From: CAZTHK01 sp964613215
GTDB lineage: Bacteria > Krumholzibacteriota > Krumholzibacteriia > Krumholzibacteriales > CAZTHK01
NCBI GenBank assembly: GCA_964613215.1
Contig: CAZTHK010000016.1
Coordinates: forward strand, 1-64,000
Reading direction: 5' to 3'
DNA: 64,000 nucleotides
A model generated the notes under the pieces. It was not told where the DNA came from and made no database searches. It saw only the letters and a list, made by a program, of their open reading frames with translations. This document shows, one piece after another, positions 26,669 to 35,435 of the stretch (the first letter of the stretch is position 1; each line of letters begins with the position of its first letter). The translations under genes were made by a program, and so were the position numbers.

Positions 26669-28348
26669 GTGAAAGATAATATCGCCGATCAGCTTCTGGA
26701 ATCCAGTCTGATTTCACGGGATCAGCTGGAAATTGCTCTGGGTGAGCAGGGGAAGTCGGGTGGAAGCCTGGGATTTAATCTGGTAAAAACAGGAGCAATA
26801 TCGGAGAAGGCCTTCTCCGAATTTCTCTCCCAGGTATATCAGGTCCCGGCTGTGGATCTGGATGAGATCGAATCGGATGAAAATGCGGTAGAGCTAATTC
26901 CTTCCGAGGTGGCCACCAAATTCCAGGTGGTTCCGGTAAAGCGGGAGGGAAGGCTGCTCACCCTGGCTATGGCCAATCCCGACAATATATTCGCCATAGA
27001 TGACATCAAGTTTATCACCGGCCTGGAGGTTTCACCGGTGGTGGCCAGCGAGACCTCCATCAAGAAGGCTATCGACCGGTTCTACGACTCCGCCGACTCG
27101 CTGGCTGAAGTGATGAAGGATATGGAGGATGATTTCGAAATCGTGGAGGAGGTGGAAGAGGATCTGGGTCTGGAGGAAGCCCAGAGTGAAGACGCTCCGG
27201 TAGTGAAACTGGTTAATTCCCTTATCGCCGATGCGGTCAACAAGGAGGCCAGTGATATCCATATCGAACCATTCGAGAAGAAGCTGAGGGTACGTTTCAG
27301 GATCGACGGGGTTCTGCACGAGATGATGTCTCCTCCTCACAAGATGAAGGGGGCTATTACCTCCAGATTGAAGATAATGGCCGAACTGGACATAGCGGAG
27401 AAGAGGATTCCACAGGACGGAAGAATAAAGATCCGGATAGGGCGAAAGAAGATAGATCTGCGTGTCAGTACCCTTCCCACCGTATTCGGTGAAAAGGTAG
27501 TGATGAGAATACTGGATGCCAGCAACCTGGAGATAGATCTGACCAAACTGGGATTTCAGCCGGATGCACTGGATAAATTTATCCGGGCCGTAGAATCACC
27601 GTACGGTATGGTACTGGTCACCGGGCCTACCGGAAGCGGTAAAACCACCACTCTGTATTCAGCCTTGAATAAGATTAATGTTCCCGAGAAAAATATTATG
27701 ACCGCCGAGGATCCGGTGGAATACAATCTGCACGGAATCAACCAGGTCAATGTGCACGAGAGTATCGGATTGAGTTTCGCCTCCGCCCTGAAGGCATTTC
27801 TGCGGCAGGATCCCAATATTGTGATGGTTGGAGAGATTCGGGATCTGGAAACCGCCTCCATAGCAGTCAAGGCCGCACTTACCGGGCACCTGGTTCTAAG
27901 CACCCTCCACACCAACGATGCCCCCAGTACCATTAACCGTATGATCGATATGGGGGTAGAGCCGTTTCTGGTTTCCAGCTCGGTAAATATGATTCTGGCT
28001 CAGAGACTGGTAAGAAAACTGTGCACCAATTGCAAGAAGGAGGAGGAGGTTCATCCTGAAGCTCTCAGGGAACTGGGGCTGTCAGAGGATGAGAAGTTTA
28101 CTATCAATGAGCCGCAGGGGTGTCCCAAGTGTTCAGGAACCGGTTACTCCGGAAGAATCGGTCTGTATGAGGTTCTGCCGGTTTCGGAGCAGATCAGGGA
28201 TATGGTTCTCAACCGTGCTTCCTCTACAGAGATCAAGAGGGCAGCGGTGGAGGAGGGGATGTATACACTCAGGCAGGATGGAATTCTTAAACTCAAGAGC
28301 GGAATTACATCTGTGGAAGAGGTTCTGAAGGAGACTTCAGCGGAATAA
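26669..28348 (+). CDS. pilB: Type IV pilus extension ATPase PilB
   Basis: 559 residues of the GspE/PilB hexameric secretion ATPases, which power pilus polymerisation at the inner-membrane base. An N-terminal MshEN-like domain (about 1-150) precedes the ATPase, with Walker A GPTGSGKT (319-326), 'DIHIEPFEKKLRVRFRIDG', 'VMVGEIRDLETASIAVKAALTGHLVLSTLHTNDA', and a C-terminal zinc motif with two CxxC pairs ('CTNC', 'CPKC'). The start is GTG behind GGAGG. It is the first gene of a pilB-pilT-pilC run under a sigma-54 promoter. Confidence 0.96.
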   Translation: MKDNIADQLLESSLISRDQLEIALGEQGKSGGSLGFNLVKTGAISEKAFSEFLSQVYQVPAVDLDEIESDENAVELIPSEVATKFQVVPVKREGRLLTLAMANPDNIFAIDDIKFITGLEVSPVVASETSIKKAIDRFYDSADSLAEVMKDMEDDFEIVEEVEEDLGLEEAQSEDAPVVKLVNSLIADAVNKEASDIHIEPFEKKLRVRFRIDGVLHEMMSPPHKMKGAITSRLKIMAELDIAEKRIPQDGRIKIRIGRKKIDLRVSTLPTVFGEKVVMRILDASNLEIDLTKLGFQPDALDKFIRAVESPYGMVLVTGPTGSGKTTTLYSALNKINVPEKNIMTAEDPVEYNLHGINQVNVHESIGLSFASALKAFLRQDPNIVMVGEIRDLETASIAVKAALTGHLVLSTLHTNDAPSTINRMIDMGVEPFLVSSSVNMILAQRLVRKLCTNCKKEEEVHPEALRELGLSEDEKFTINEPQGCPKCSGTGYSGRIGLYEVLPVSEQIRDMVLNRASSTEIKRAAVEEGMYTLRQDGILKLKSGITSVEEVLKETSAE

Positions 28349-28376
28349 AAGGAAATTAAGATCGGGGGTTGATGGA

Positions 28377-29465
28377 ATGTTAAACTTGAGGGATCTTCTG
28401 CAGGAGATGATAGACAACGGGGCCAGCGACCTGCATATAACCGCAGGCGTTCCGCCAATGCTGAGGGTAGACGGGGTTATGAAAAAGACCTCTCATCCGG
28501 TGGTAACACCTGAGGTGAGCAAGCAGATAGCCTACAGTGTATTAACCGAAGAACAGCAGAAAAGATTCGAGAACGAGAAGGAACTGGATTTCTCCTTCGG
28601 AGTACAGGGATTGTCCCGTTTCAGAGCCAATGTGTTTCAGCAGCGGGGAGTTACCAGCCTGGCCATCCGGCAGATTCCCTTTGAAATTCTGGATTTCAAG
28701 AGCCTGGGACTTCCTCCCATTGTTTCCGACTTTTCAAAAAAACAGAAGGGGCTTGTCCTGGTAACCGGACCGACCGGCAGCGGAAAATCAACCACCCTGG
28801 CCAGTATTATCGATAAGATCAATTCAGAGAGAAATGCCCATGTAATTACCATAGAGGATCCCATAGAGTACATTCACAAGCACAAAAAATGCATAGTCAA
28901 CCAGAGAGAGGTAAAGGCAGATACCGAAAACTTTGCTACCGCACTGAAGCATGTGTTAAGACAGGATCCCGATGTCATCCTGATAGGGGAGATGCGCGAC
29001 CTGGAGACCATGCAGGCAGCTCTTACCATCGCGGAGACCGGCCATCTGGCCCTGGCCACCCTCCATACCAACTCCACCTTCGAATCGATAAACCGTATCG
29101 TGGATAACTTTCCTCCCACCCAGCAGGCCCAGGTAAGAGCCCAGCTGGCCTTCGTGCTGGAGGGTGTGATCACCCAGCAGCTGGTACCTCGTATTTCCGG
29201 CAAGGGCAGAATTCTGCTATCGGAGGTGATGGTATGTACACCCGCCATCAGCGCGGTTATCCGGGATGATAAGATACATCAGATATACGGACTGATGCAG
29301 GCGGGACACAAATACGGTATGCAGACCATGAACCAGTCTATTTTCAGAGCATATACAAACAGGCAGATATCACGGGGGGAGGCTTTAAGGAGGAGTTCGG
29401 ATCCGCTGGAGCTTCAGCAGATGCTGGGGGAGAAGGCGGATATGCCGGGACACTGTATAAGGTAA
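28377..29465 (+). CDS. pilT: Type IV pilus retraction ATPase PilT
   Basis: 362 residues, a typical PilT length. It depolymerises the pilus to drive twitching. Seen: N-terminal 'NGASDLHITAGVPPMLRVDG', Walker A 'GPTGSGKSTT', Asp box 'ITIEDPIEYIHKHKKCIVNQREV', Walker B 'LRQDPDVILIGEMRDLETMQAAL', 'TGHLALATLHTNS', and the C-terminal 'QQLVPRISGKGRILLSEVM'. It lies 28 bases after pilB and 22 before pilC. Confidence 0.97.
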   Translation: MLNLRDLLQEMIDNGASDLHITAGVPPMLRVDGVMKKTSHPVVTPEVSKQIAYSVLTEEQQKRFENEKELDFSFGVQGLSRFRANVFQQRGVTSLAIRQIPFEILDFKSLGLPPIVSDFSKKQKGLVLVTGPTGSGKSTTLASIIDKINSERNAHVITIEDPIEYIHKHKKCIVNQREVKADTENFATALKHVLRQDPDVILIGEMRDLETMQAALTIAETGHLALATLHTNSTFESINRIVDNFPPTQQAQVRAQLAFVLEGVITQQLVPRISGKGRILLSEVMVCTPAISAVIRDDKIHQIYGLMQAGHKYGMQTMNQSIFRAYTNRQISRGEALRRSSDPLELQQMLGEKADMPGHCIR

Positions 29466-29487
29466 TGATAATTCAGGGGGAATAAAA

Positions 29488-30696
29488 ATGGCCACTACAT
29501 TTGTATGGAAGGGAAGAACACCAGCCGGAGAGACCCTGTCCGGTGAATATGATGCAGAGAACAAGAGTGAACTGCTCAACTATCTGCGAAAACGCAAGAT
29601 AATAGTCACCCAGGTGCGTCATAAACCCAAGGAGCTGAATATCGATTTCGGCCTGGGTAACAGGATAAAGACCAAGGACCTGGGTGTGTTTACCAGACAG
29701 TTCGCCACCATGATCAATGCCGGGCTGCCCATGGTTCAGTGTCTGGACATTCTATCCAGCCAGCTGGATAATCCCAAGTTCAAGTCTATCGTGGAAACGG
29801 TGATGAGTGATGTGGAGGGTGGCAGCACCCTGGCGGAGGCATTGAACAAACATGACTGCTTCACCGAACTTTACGTAAATATGGTGGATGCGGGTGAGGC
29901 GGGAGGTATTCTGGATATAATCCTGAACAGGCTGGCGGTATATCTGGAGAAAGCGGACGCGCTTAAAAGGAAGATAAAGGGTGCCATGATGTATCCCGCC
30001 ATAGTATTTACCGTAGCCATGGGAGCCACCGTATTCATGCTGATGTTCATCATTCCCACCTTTGCCAAGATGTTTTCCGATTTCGGGGGGACCCTTCCCC
30101 TTCCTACCAGGATAGTGATGGGATTGAGTGACTTCCTCAGAGCAAACTGGTGGGTGCTGCTGCTGTTCGGGGGAGGAATCGTATTCGGGTTGAAGAGGTT
30201 TTATAAGACGGATAATGGAAAGCGCAGATTAGACAGGTTGATGCTCAGCGTTCCGGTGATTGGCAATGTTATCAGAAAGGGTGCGGTGGCCAGGTTTACC
30301 AGAACCCTGGGTACTCTGGTAGCCAGTGGTGTGCCCATTCTGGACGGGCTGGATATTACCGCCAGAACATCGGGAAACAAGGTGGTTGAGGATGCGGTAA
30401 TGCAGACCCGCTCGAGTATAAGTGAGGGTAACACCATCGCTGAACCGCTGAAGCAATGTGAAGTATTCCCACCCATGGTGGTACAGATGATCGGGGTGGG
30501 AGAGCAGACCGGTGCTCTGGATGAGATGCTGGAGAAGGTGGCCGACTTCTACGATGACGAGGTGGACACCGCAGTGGATGCGCTTACCTCGGTGATAGAA
30601 CCGATCATGATAGTATTGATGGGGGGAGTTGTAGGTGGAATGCTGGTAGCCATGTACCTGCCCATGTTCAAGCTTATCAGCGTGGTTTCCGGGTAG
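29488..30696 (+). CDS. pilC: Type IV pilus inner-membrane platform protein PilC
   Basis: 402 residues of the GspF/PilC family. Two cytoplasmic helical T2SSF domains (about 70-195 and 270-395) each end in a membrane segment ('YPAIVFTVAMGATVFMLMFIIPTF', 'IEPIMIVLMGGVVGGMLVAMYLPMF'). The family signatures 'FTRQFATMINAGLPMVQCLDIL' and 'FTRTLGTLVASGVPILDGLDI' are clear. It couples PilB/PilT motors to the pilin pool. It is last in the pilB operon, followed by 216 bases before pilS. Confidence 0.96.
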   Translation: MATTFVWKGRTPAGETLSGEYDAENKSELLNYLRKRKIIVTQVRHKPKELNIDFGLGNRIKTKDLGVFTRQFATMINAGLPMVQCLDILSSQLDNPKFKSIVETVMSDVEGGSTLAEALNKHDCFTELYVNMVDAGEAGGILDIILNRLAVYLEKADALKRKIKGAMMYPAIVFTVAMGATVFMLMFIIPTFAKMFSDFGGTLPLPTRIVMGLSDFLRANWWVLLLFGGGIVFGLKRFYKTDNGKRRLDRLMLSVPVIGNVIRKGAVARFTRTLGTLVASGVPILDGLDITARTSGNKVVEDAVMQTRSSISEGNTIAEPLKQCEVFPPMVVQMIGVGEQTGALDEMLEKVADFYDDEVDTAVDALTSVIEPIMIVLMGGVVGGMLVAMYLPMFKLISVVSG

Positions 30697-30912
30697 AATT
30701 GACCGGATGGGAAATATATTTGAGCAGAACGGATTAAGTGTTCGGAGAAGATACCGCATTTTGCCATGAACATTAATATAACCGGTGGATTGGTTCCTGC
30801 CGGTGGGAGAACCAGTATATTGGAAATGATCGGCTGTAATCCTGGCAGGAGGGCGGGGTCGTCTCCCTGCCGCTTTGAAGGAGCCGTTTTTTTCCGGGGA
30901 GGTTAAACCGGA

Positions 30913-32661
30913 ATGAACCTGATTTCGCGTGCGTTCTCCGGTGAGGAAGAAGAAAAGCTCAGGAAGCTGACCTTTATCCGCCTGGTGGCAGCTACCGTTA
31001 TGGTGGGTGCCGCCATCATGGTACTTCAGATAGAGGGAAGCCCCACCTCCATGGCAGCTCTGTACAGCCTGCTGGGGGTAATATATCTCAGCAGTGGTTC
31101 AGCTTATGTGATTTTCAGATCAGGGGTTCCTTTCAAGCCCCTGGTATGGATCCTTACCCTGGTGGACCTGGCTGTGCTTACCCTGATCGTCCATTACAGT
31201 GGAGGAAGCGGATCATTCTTTACCATTCTGTATCTACTGCCTATTGTTATGGCGGGGGTATACTTCCAGCTGACCGGAGGGGTGATAGCCGCCGCCCTGG
31301 CAGCATCGGCATACATCATATATGCCTTCCTGGAGTATTCGGGACAACTCTATCCCATCGGGTCCACTCAGTGGAACAGTTCGTATCCGGGAACATTCAT
31401 GCCTCTGCTGAGGGGATACCTTCACATCGCCGTATTCATATTCACCGGGCTTATCAGCGGTTATGTCTCCCGCCGGATCAAAAGGAAGAGAGAGGAACTG
31501 GAGATAAGGGAGAGGGAGCTCAAGAGTGTCCGGCTGAACACCGACAGTATTATCAGAAACATAAGCAGCGGGCTGGTGGTTATCGGCCTGGATGGCGAAA
31601 TACTATCCCTCAACCCGGCGGCGGTGGAGATACTGGGACTGGACCAGAGGGTGATGGATTACCGGGGCAGGCTGGTTAGTGATATCCTTGAACATATGCC
31701 GGAGCTGTTGCATGAGATCGAAGGGGCACTCAGAGACAAGAAGCCCAGGAGGCGCCAGGAGGTGGAGGTCGAGCGGGAGGATGGAAAGAAGCTTTCTCTG
31801 GGTATCAGCGTATCCCTTCTCCGCAGGGAGGGGAATGAGATAAGCGGAGCAATCGCCCTGTTTCAGGATCTAACCGAGGTAATAGGTATGAGGAAGAGGA
31901 TCAGACAGGCCGACAGGATGGCCGCCATTGGAGAGCTTTCCGCCTCCATCGCTCACGAGATAAGAGCACCCCTGGCTTCCATTTGCGGATCAATAGAGAT
32001 GCTGCAGGGGGAGATAGAGACCACCGGGGAGAACAGGGACCTGATGAACCTGATAATGGAGGAATCCGACCGGCTGGATGCACTGATCACCGATTTTCTG
32101 GAATTTGCCCGGATGAAGAAACCATCCCTCTCCAGCGTTGATATAACCGCCTGTATCAGGGATGTTTTAACCCTTCTCAGTAATTCTCCGGAGGTGGGAA
32201 GGGGGATTTCATTCGATCTCCGCAACCGGGGAGCTGTGCTGAATGTCCGGGTGGATGATGAACAGATCAAGCAGGTGTTGCTGAATTTGGGGATGAATGC
32301 CTGCGAGGCAATGGGGGAGTGTGGAAAGCTGGATATTGCAGTAGACCGGGAGAGGGTGGCCCTGAAGGAGGGAGAAGACCCGGTGGATTGCGTGAAAATC
32401 GAGTTTGCCAACGACGGGCCTCACATAGAAGAGGAAGATATGCCCCGGATCTTCGAACCATTCTTCACCACCAGGGATGAGGGGACCGGGCTGGGGCTGG
32501 CCACAGCAGCCAGGATAATCGAGAATCACGGAGGAATTATAAAGGCGGAGAACCGGGATGGAAAAGGAACGGTGTTTACTGTTCTTATACCTGAAGTGGA
32601 AAAGGCGGTGGAGCGGGAGATTTCTATACATGAAAGAGTAGCAGTCAACCAGAATATTTAA
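30913..32661 (+). CDS. pilS: Sensor histidine kinase PilS
   Basis: 582 residues. The first 190 contain about six membrane helices, as in PilS. A PAS domain (about 205-320) precedes HisKA with H348 in 'SIAHEIRAPLASI'; many relatives have RNP rather than RAP here. The HATPase domain has N-box 'NLGMNACEAMG', 'FEPFFTTRDEGTGLGLA' and 'GTVFTVLIP'. PilS senses pilin in the membrane and phosphorylates PilR. GGGGAGG precedes the ATG. It is 18 bases ahead of pilR and in the same position as in other pil clusters. Confidence 0.92.
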   Translation: MNLISRAFSGEEEEKLRKLTFIRLVAATVMVGAAIMVLQIEGSPTSMAALYSLLGVIYLSSGSAYVIFRSGVPFKPLVWILTLVDLAVLTLIVHYSGGSGSFFTILYLLPIVMAGVYFQLTGGVIAAALAASAYIIYAFLEYSGQLYPIGSTQWNSSYPGTFMPLLRGYLHIAVFIFTGLISGYVSRRIKRKREELEIRERELKSVRLNTDSIIRNISSGLVVIGLDGEILSLNPAAVEILGLDQRVMDYRGRLVSDILEHMPELLHEIEGALRDKKPRRRQEVEVEREDGKKLSLGISVSLLRREGNEISGAIALFQDLTEVIGMRKRIRQADRMAAIGELSASIAHEIRAPLASICGSIEMLQGEIETTGENRDLMNLIMEESDRLDALITDFLEFARMKKPSLSSVDITACIRDVLTLLSNSPEVGRGISFDLRNRGAVLNVRVDDEQIKQVLLNLGMNACEAMGECGKLDIAVDRERVALKEGEDPVDCVKIEFANDGPHIEEEDMPRIFEPFFTTRDEGTGLGLATAARIIENHGGIIKAENRDGKGTVFTVLIPEVEKAVEREISIHERVAVNQNI

Positions 32662-32679
32662 CCGCGGGAGTTGAATTTA

Positions 32680-34059
32680 ATGGCAGGCGAAAAGATACTG
32701 ATAGTAGACGATGAGAAGAGCATGTGCCAGTACATGTCCATTATGCTCAAGAAGGAGGGGTATGAGGTAACCACGGTCAAGAACGGCAAGAAGGCGGTGA
32801 AGGAGGTGAAGAACTCCAACTATGATGTGGTTATTACCGACATCAAGATGAAGGGTATGGATGGAATAGATGTGCTTTCGGAGGTAAAGAATATAAACCC
32901 CAGTACTCCCGTAATTATGATGACAGCATACGCCTCCCAGAAGACTGCCATTCAGGCGCTGAACAATGGTGCCTTCTACTATCTGATAAAGAGGGCCAAG
33001 AATGAAGAGATAAAGATGGTGGTGCGGAACGCCCTTCAGATGCACAGGGTAAAGAGCGAAAACGACTTTCTCAAAAAGGAGCTCAAACGCAAGGACAAGT
33101 TCAAGAAGATCATCGGCAAGAGCGACCAGATAGAGAATGTTTTCAGGCGGATCGACAAGGTGGCCGATACCGACAGCACTATACTTATATGCGGCGAAAG
33201 CGGTACCGGCAAGGAACTTATCGCCAGGGAGATACACTACCGCAGCTCCCGCTCCAGCAATCCCTTTGTATCCATCAACTGCGGAGCACTGCCGGAGAAC
33301 CTGCTGGAAAGCGAGCTTTTCGGGCATATCAAAGGCTCATTTACCGGGGCCATCAGGGACAAGGAGGGCCTGTTCAAGGTGGCCAGCGGAGGCACCTTCC
33401 TGCTGGACGAGGTGGGAGAGACCTCCCCCGCCATTCAGGTGAAGCTGCTGCGGGTGCTGCAGGAGAGGGAGATAATTCCGGTGGGAGGAACCAAGCCCAT
33501 TCCGGTGGATGCCAGGCTCATAGCCGCCACCAACTCCGATCTGGAGAAGGCGGTGAACGAGGGCGGCTTCAGAGCGGATCTGTACTACCGGCTTAATGTA
33601 ATACCCGTCAATATTCCGCCCCTTCGAATGAGGCGGGATGATATTACCCTGCTGGTGGATCATTTTCTCAAAATTGCCAGCGAGAAGAGCGGCACCGAGA
33701 AGACCATATCCATGGATGCCATGAAACTGCTCACCGAGTATGACTGGCCGGGGAATGTAAGGGAGCTGGAGAATATCATAGAGAGGGCGGTTATCCTGCA
33801 GGATGGCAATAAGATAACCAGGGAGGACCTCCCCGACAAGATCAAGCATCACTCCCGCAAGAGGACCAGGGTGGTTATGGAGAATGCCCAGATGACCCTG
33901 GAGGAACTGGAGAAGGAATACCTGGTATCGGTTCTGGATGAGACCAACTGGCAGAAGAAGAAGGCCAGTGAGATCCTGGGAATCAACGCCTCCACCCTCT
34001 ATCGCAAGATACAGCGCTATGATCTCGAGCGTGAGAAGGAGAAGGTGGGGCAGAGTTGA
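32680..34059 (+). CDS. pilR: Sigma-54 response regulator PilR
   Basis: 459 residues from the ATG at 32680, nine bases after GGGAG; a TTG at 32671 would sit on the ribosome site. The receiver has D10, D11 and phospho-acceptor D54 ('VVITD54IKM'). The AAA+ domain has 'GESGTGKELIAREIH', the sigma-54 contact loop as GSFTGA (usually GAFTGA) and 'ATNSDLEKAV'. The C-terminal Fis-type helix-turn-helix is 'KKKASEILGINASTLYRKIQRY'. It activates sigma-54 promoters; three such sites lie in this cluster, at pilB, pilA and pilM. Confidence 0.95.
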   Translation: MAGEKILIVDDEKSMCQYMSIMLKKEGYEVTTVKNGKKAVKEVKNSNYDVVITDIKMKGMDGIDVLSEVKNINPSTPVIMMTAYASQKTAIQALNNGAFYYLIKRAKNEEIKMVVRNALQMHRVKSENDFLKKELKRKDKFKKIIGKSDQIENVFRRIDKVADTDSTILICGESGTGKELIAREIHYRSSRSSNPFVSINCGALPENLLESELFGHIKGSFTGAIRDKEGLFKVASGGTFLLDEVGETSPAIQVKLLRVLQEREIIPVGGTKPIPVDARLIAATNSDLEKAVNEGGFRADLYYRLNVIPVNIPPLRMRRDDITLLVDHFLKIASEKSGTEKTISMDAMKLLTEYDWPGNVRELENIIERAVILQDGNKITREDLPDKIKHHSRKRTRVVMENAQMTLEELEKEYLVSVLDETNWQKKKASEILGINASTLYRKIQRYDLEREKEKVGQS

Positions 34060-34107
34060 TATTTGGCCTGAAATTGCATATGGAACACCGGTCTGGCAAA
34101 TTACAAC

Positions 34108-34120
34108 TGCAAGAACTGCA
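34108..34120. promoter_or_regulatory. Candidate PilR activator half-sites upstream of pilA
   Basis: TGCAAGAACTGCA, with TGCA repeated at ten-base spacing, lies about 85 bases upstream of the pilA sigma-54 promoter. It shares TGCAAGA with the pilB palindrome. Proposed from position and similarity only. Confidence 0.35.
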
Positions 34121-34190
34121 GCATGAAAGGATGCAATTATATAATATCAAGAAACTTAAAGAGTTATGCGATACTATATATATGATAAAA

Positions 34191-34206
34191 CTGGCATATT
34201 TATTGC
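34191..34206 (+). promoter_or_regulatory. Sigma-54 promoter of pilA
   Basis: CTGGCATATTTATTGC has -24 GG and -12 GC ten bases apart, identical to the pilB promoter in 15 of 16 positions. pilA starts about 110 bases downstream, after a GAGGAGGTG ribosome site. Confidence 0.9.
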
Positions 34207-34330
34207 GGAAAAAACAATTGAGCCGGCAATGCGGCCGGCCTTAAACAACGGTTTATGAGAATAACCGTTACTTTCAGTGAAGGTGGTCAAGGCGTACGAT
34301 GCTTTGATATCTAAATCGAGGAGGTGTCCG

Positions 34331-34768
34331 ATGAATAACAAGGGTTTCACCCTTATCGAGCTTATGATCGTTGTGGTCATTATTGGTATTCTCGCAGCGA
34401 TCGCTATCCCTAACTTCATCAACATGCAGGCGAGAGCCAAGGAGGCTTCAGTAAAGTCGAACTGCCACACGGTTCAGCTGGCCTCCGAGGACTTCGCCGT
34501 CCAGAATGATGGAGTGTATGCGACAGATAATACTGACGCACTACCCAGCGGTGATACAATGGTCGACTTACTGCCCGGCGGCGCTCTGCTGGAAAACCCC
34601 TTCACCAAGGCTGCTACCGAGCCTGCCGTGTGGGGCGGAGCTGCCAACAACCCCGGTGAGATTGGTTACGACCCCGAGGTTCAGGGTGGTGTAAACGTAG
34701 GCTACTCCATTACCGGTGTTGGAAAGACCGCCGGTACCACCGTTATCACCCTTACCAGTGGTCAGTAA
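34331..34768 (+). CDS. pilA: Major type IV pilin PilA
   Basis: 145-residue prepilin with the short basic leader MNNKG cut before Phe (FTLIELMIVVVIIGILAAIA), Glu5 of the mature chain present. The globular part is short, with one cysteine and Gly/Thr-rich strands, similar to small pilins or GspG-like folds. The ATG at 34331 follows GAGGAGGTG; an upstream start at 34277 would add a non-leader extension. PilD would process it. A perfect Rho-independent terminator follows and the gene has its own sigma-54 promoter, as expected for an abundant product. Confidence 0.95.
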   Translation: MNNKGFTLIELMIVVVIIGILAAIAIPNFINMQARAKEASVKSNCHTVQLASEDFAVQNDGVYATDNTDALPSGDTMVDLLPGGALLENPFTKAATEPAVWGGAANNPGEIGYDPEVQGGVNVGYSITGVGKTAGTTVITLTSGQ

Positions 34769-34794
34769 GCTGATAGATAACTTTGACCTTTACA

Positions 34795-34818
34795 GGGGCG
34801 GCACTGCCGCCCCTTTTT
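34795..34818 (+). terminator. Rho-independent terminator of pilA
   Basis: GGGGCGGC-ACT-GCCGCCCC forms an eight-pair all-GC stem followed directly by TTTTT, 26 bases after the pilA stop. Confidence 0.92.
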
Positions 34819-35115
34819 ATTTGGCCCGGATTTTTAAAGCGTTTTAACCCGGATAATCAATAAAAATAACATTTTTCTCAATCAACGGGATGCCAACTGA
34901 TACAGTACTAATTATGCCGTTACAATTACTGTTTGCCTGGTTACCTCTAAAAATTAATAGATTTGGCCGGCGAAGTCATATTTCTTTCGCCAATAGCCCG
35001 GAAGACTGGAATGACTTTATGAATTAATTCTTAAAAAAGTAGAAACTTAGAAAGATCTTCCTGCTTCTCTTCATTACCGGCACTGAACTTATGTTTGTAT
35101 TGTATGATATTAACT

Positions 35116-35160
35116 GACTTTTATCCACTCTCAGCGCTGGGACCAGTTGTCCGATAAGAT
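35116..35160 (+). repeat. Dispersed intergenic palindromic repeat, copy B
   Basis: It shares TTTTATCCACT and TTGTCCGATAA with copy A at 12229 at the same spacing. Its centre is CAGCGCTG, a different palindrome at the same position, which suggests paired changes that keep the symmetry. Confidence 0.5.
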
Positions 35161-35210
35161 ACTTAATCTGCTGGTTAACAGGAAATTACTCCTTCCACCA
35201 GATATCATTT

Positions 35211-35230
35211 CAGTTCCGACGTCGGAACTG
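35211..35230. repeat. Perfect 20-base palindrome, repeat copy C
   Basis: CAGTTCCGACGTCGGAACTG equals its own reverse complement over all 20 bases. Its core matches copy A's TTCCGGCGTCGGAA with one change. It is followed by CCGGATAAG, close to the right flank of copy B. Confidence 0.6.
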
Positions 35231-35435
35231 GAAGCCGGATAAGATAAAGAATTCGTTGATTAACCGCAAAGTTGTGTTTAAGAATTAAACTCCGCCTGTT
35301 CATCACTTTCAACATATCAAAAATTTTTTCACCTGATCAGGTTAGGAACAGTTTCTGCATAATTATACTCCAGTAGAAAAGATTACTTATATATGAATAA
35401 AAAATATCCCCCCCCGGGGGTAGTAAAGGGTAAAA

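Larger units (their letters stand above)
34819..35435. other. Intergenic region between the pilA terminator and the ABC transporter
   Basis: About 617 AT-rich bases without a gene. They hold two copies of the dispersed palindromic repeat (35116-35160 and around 35211-35230) and a C8G5 tract at 35409-35421 just before the ABC gene. No convincing promoter was found. Confidence 0.6.

Noticed and set aside
30843..30893. Terminator after pilC (GGCAGG/CCTGCC with a later T run)
   Set aside because: The T tract is about 16 bases past the stem and the upper stem is mispaired, so it does not meet the usual form.
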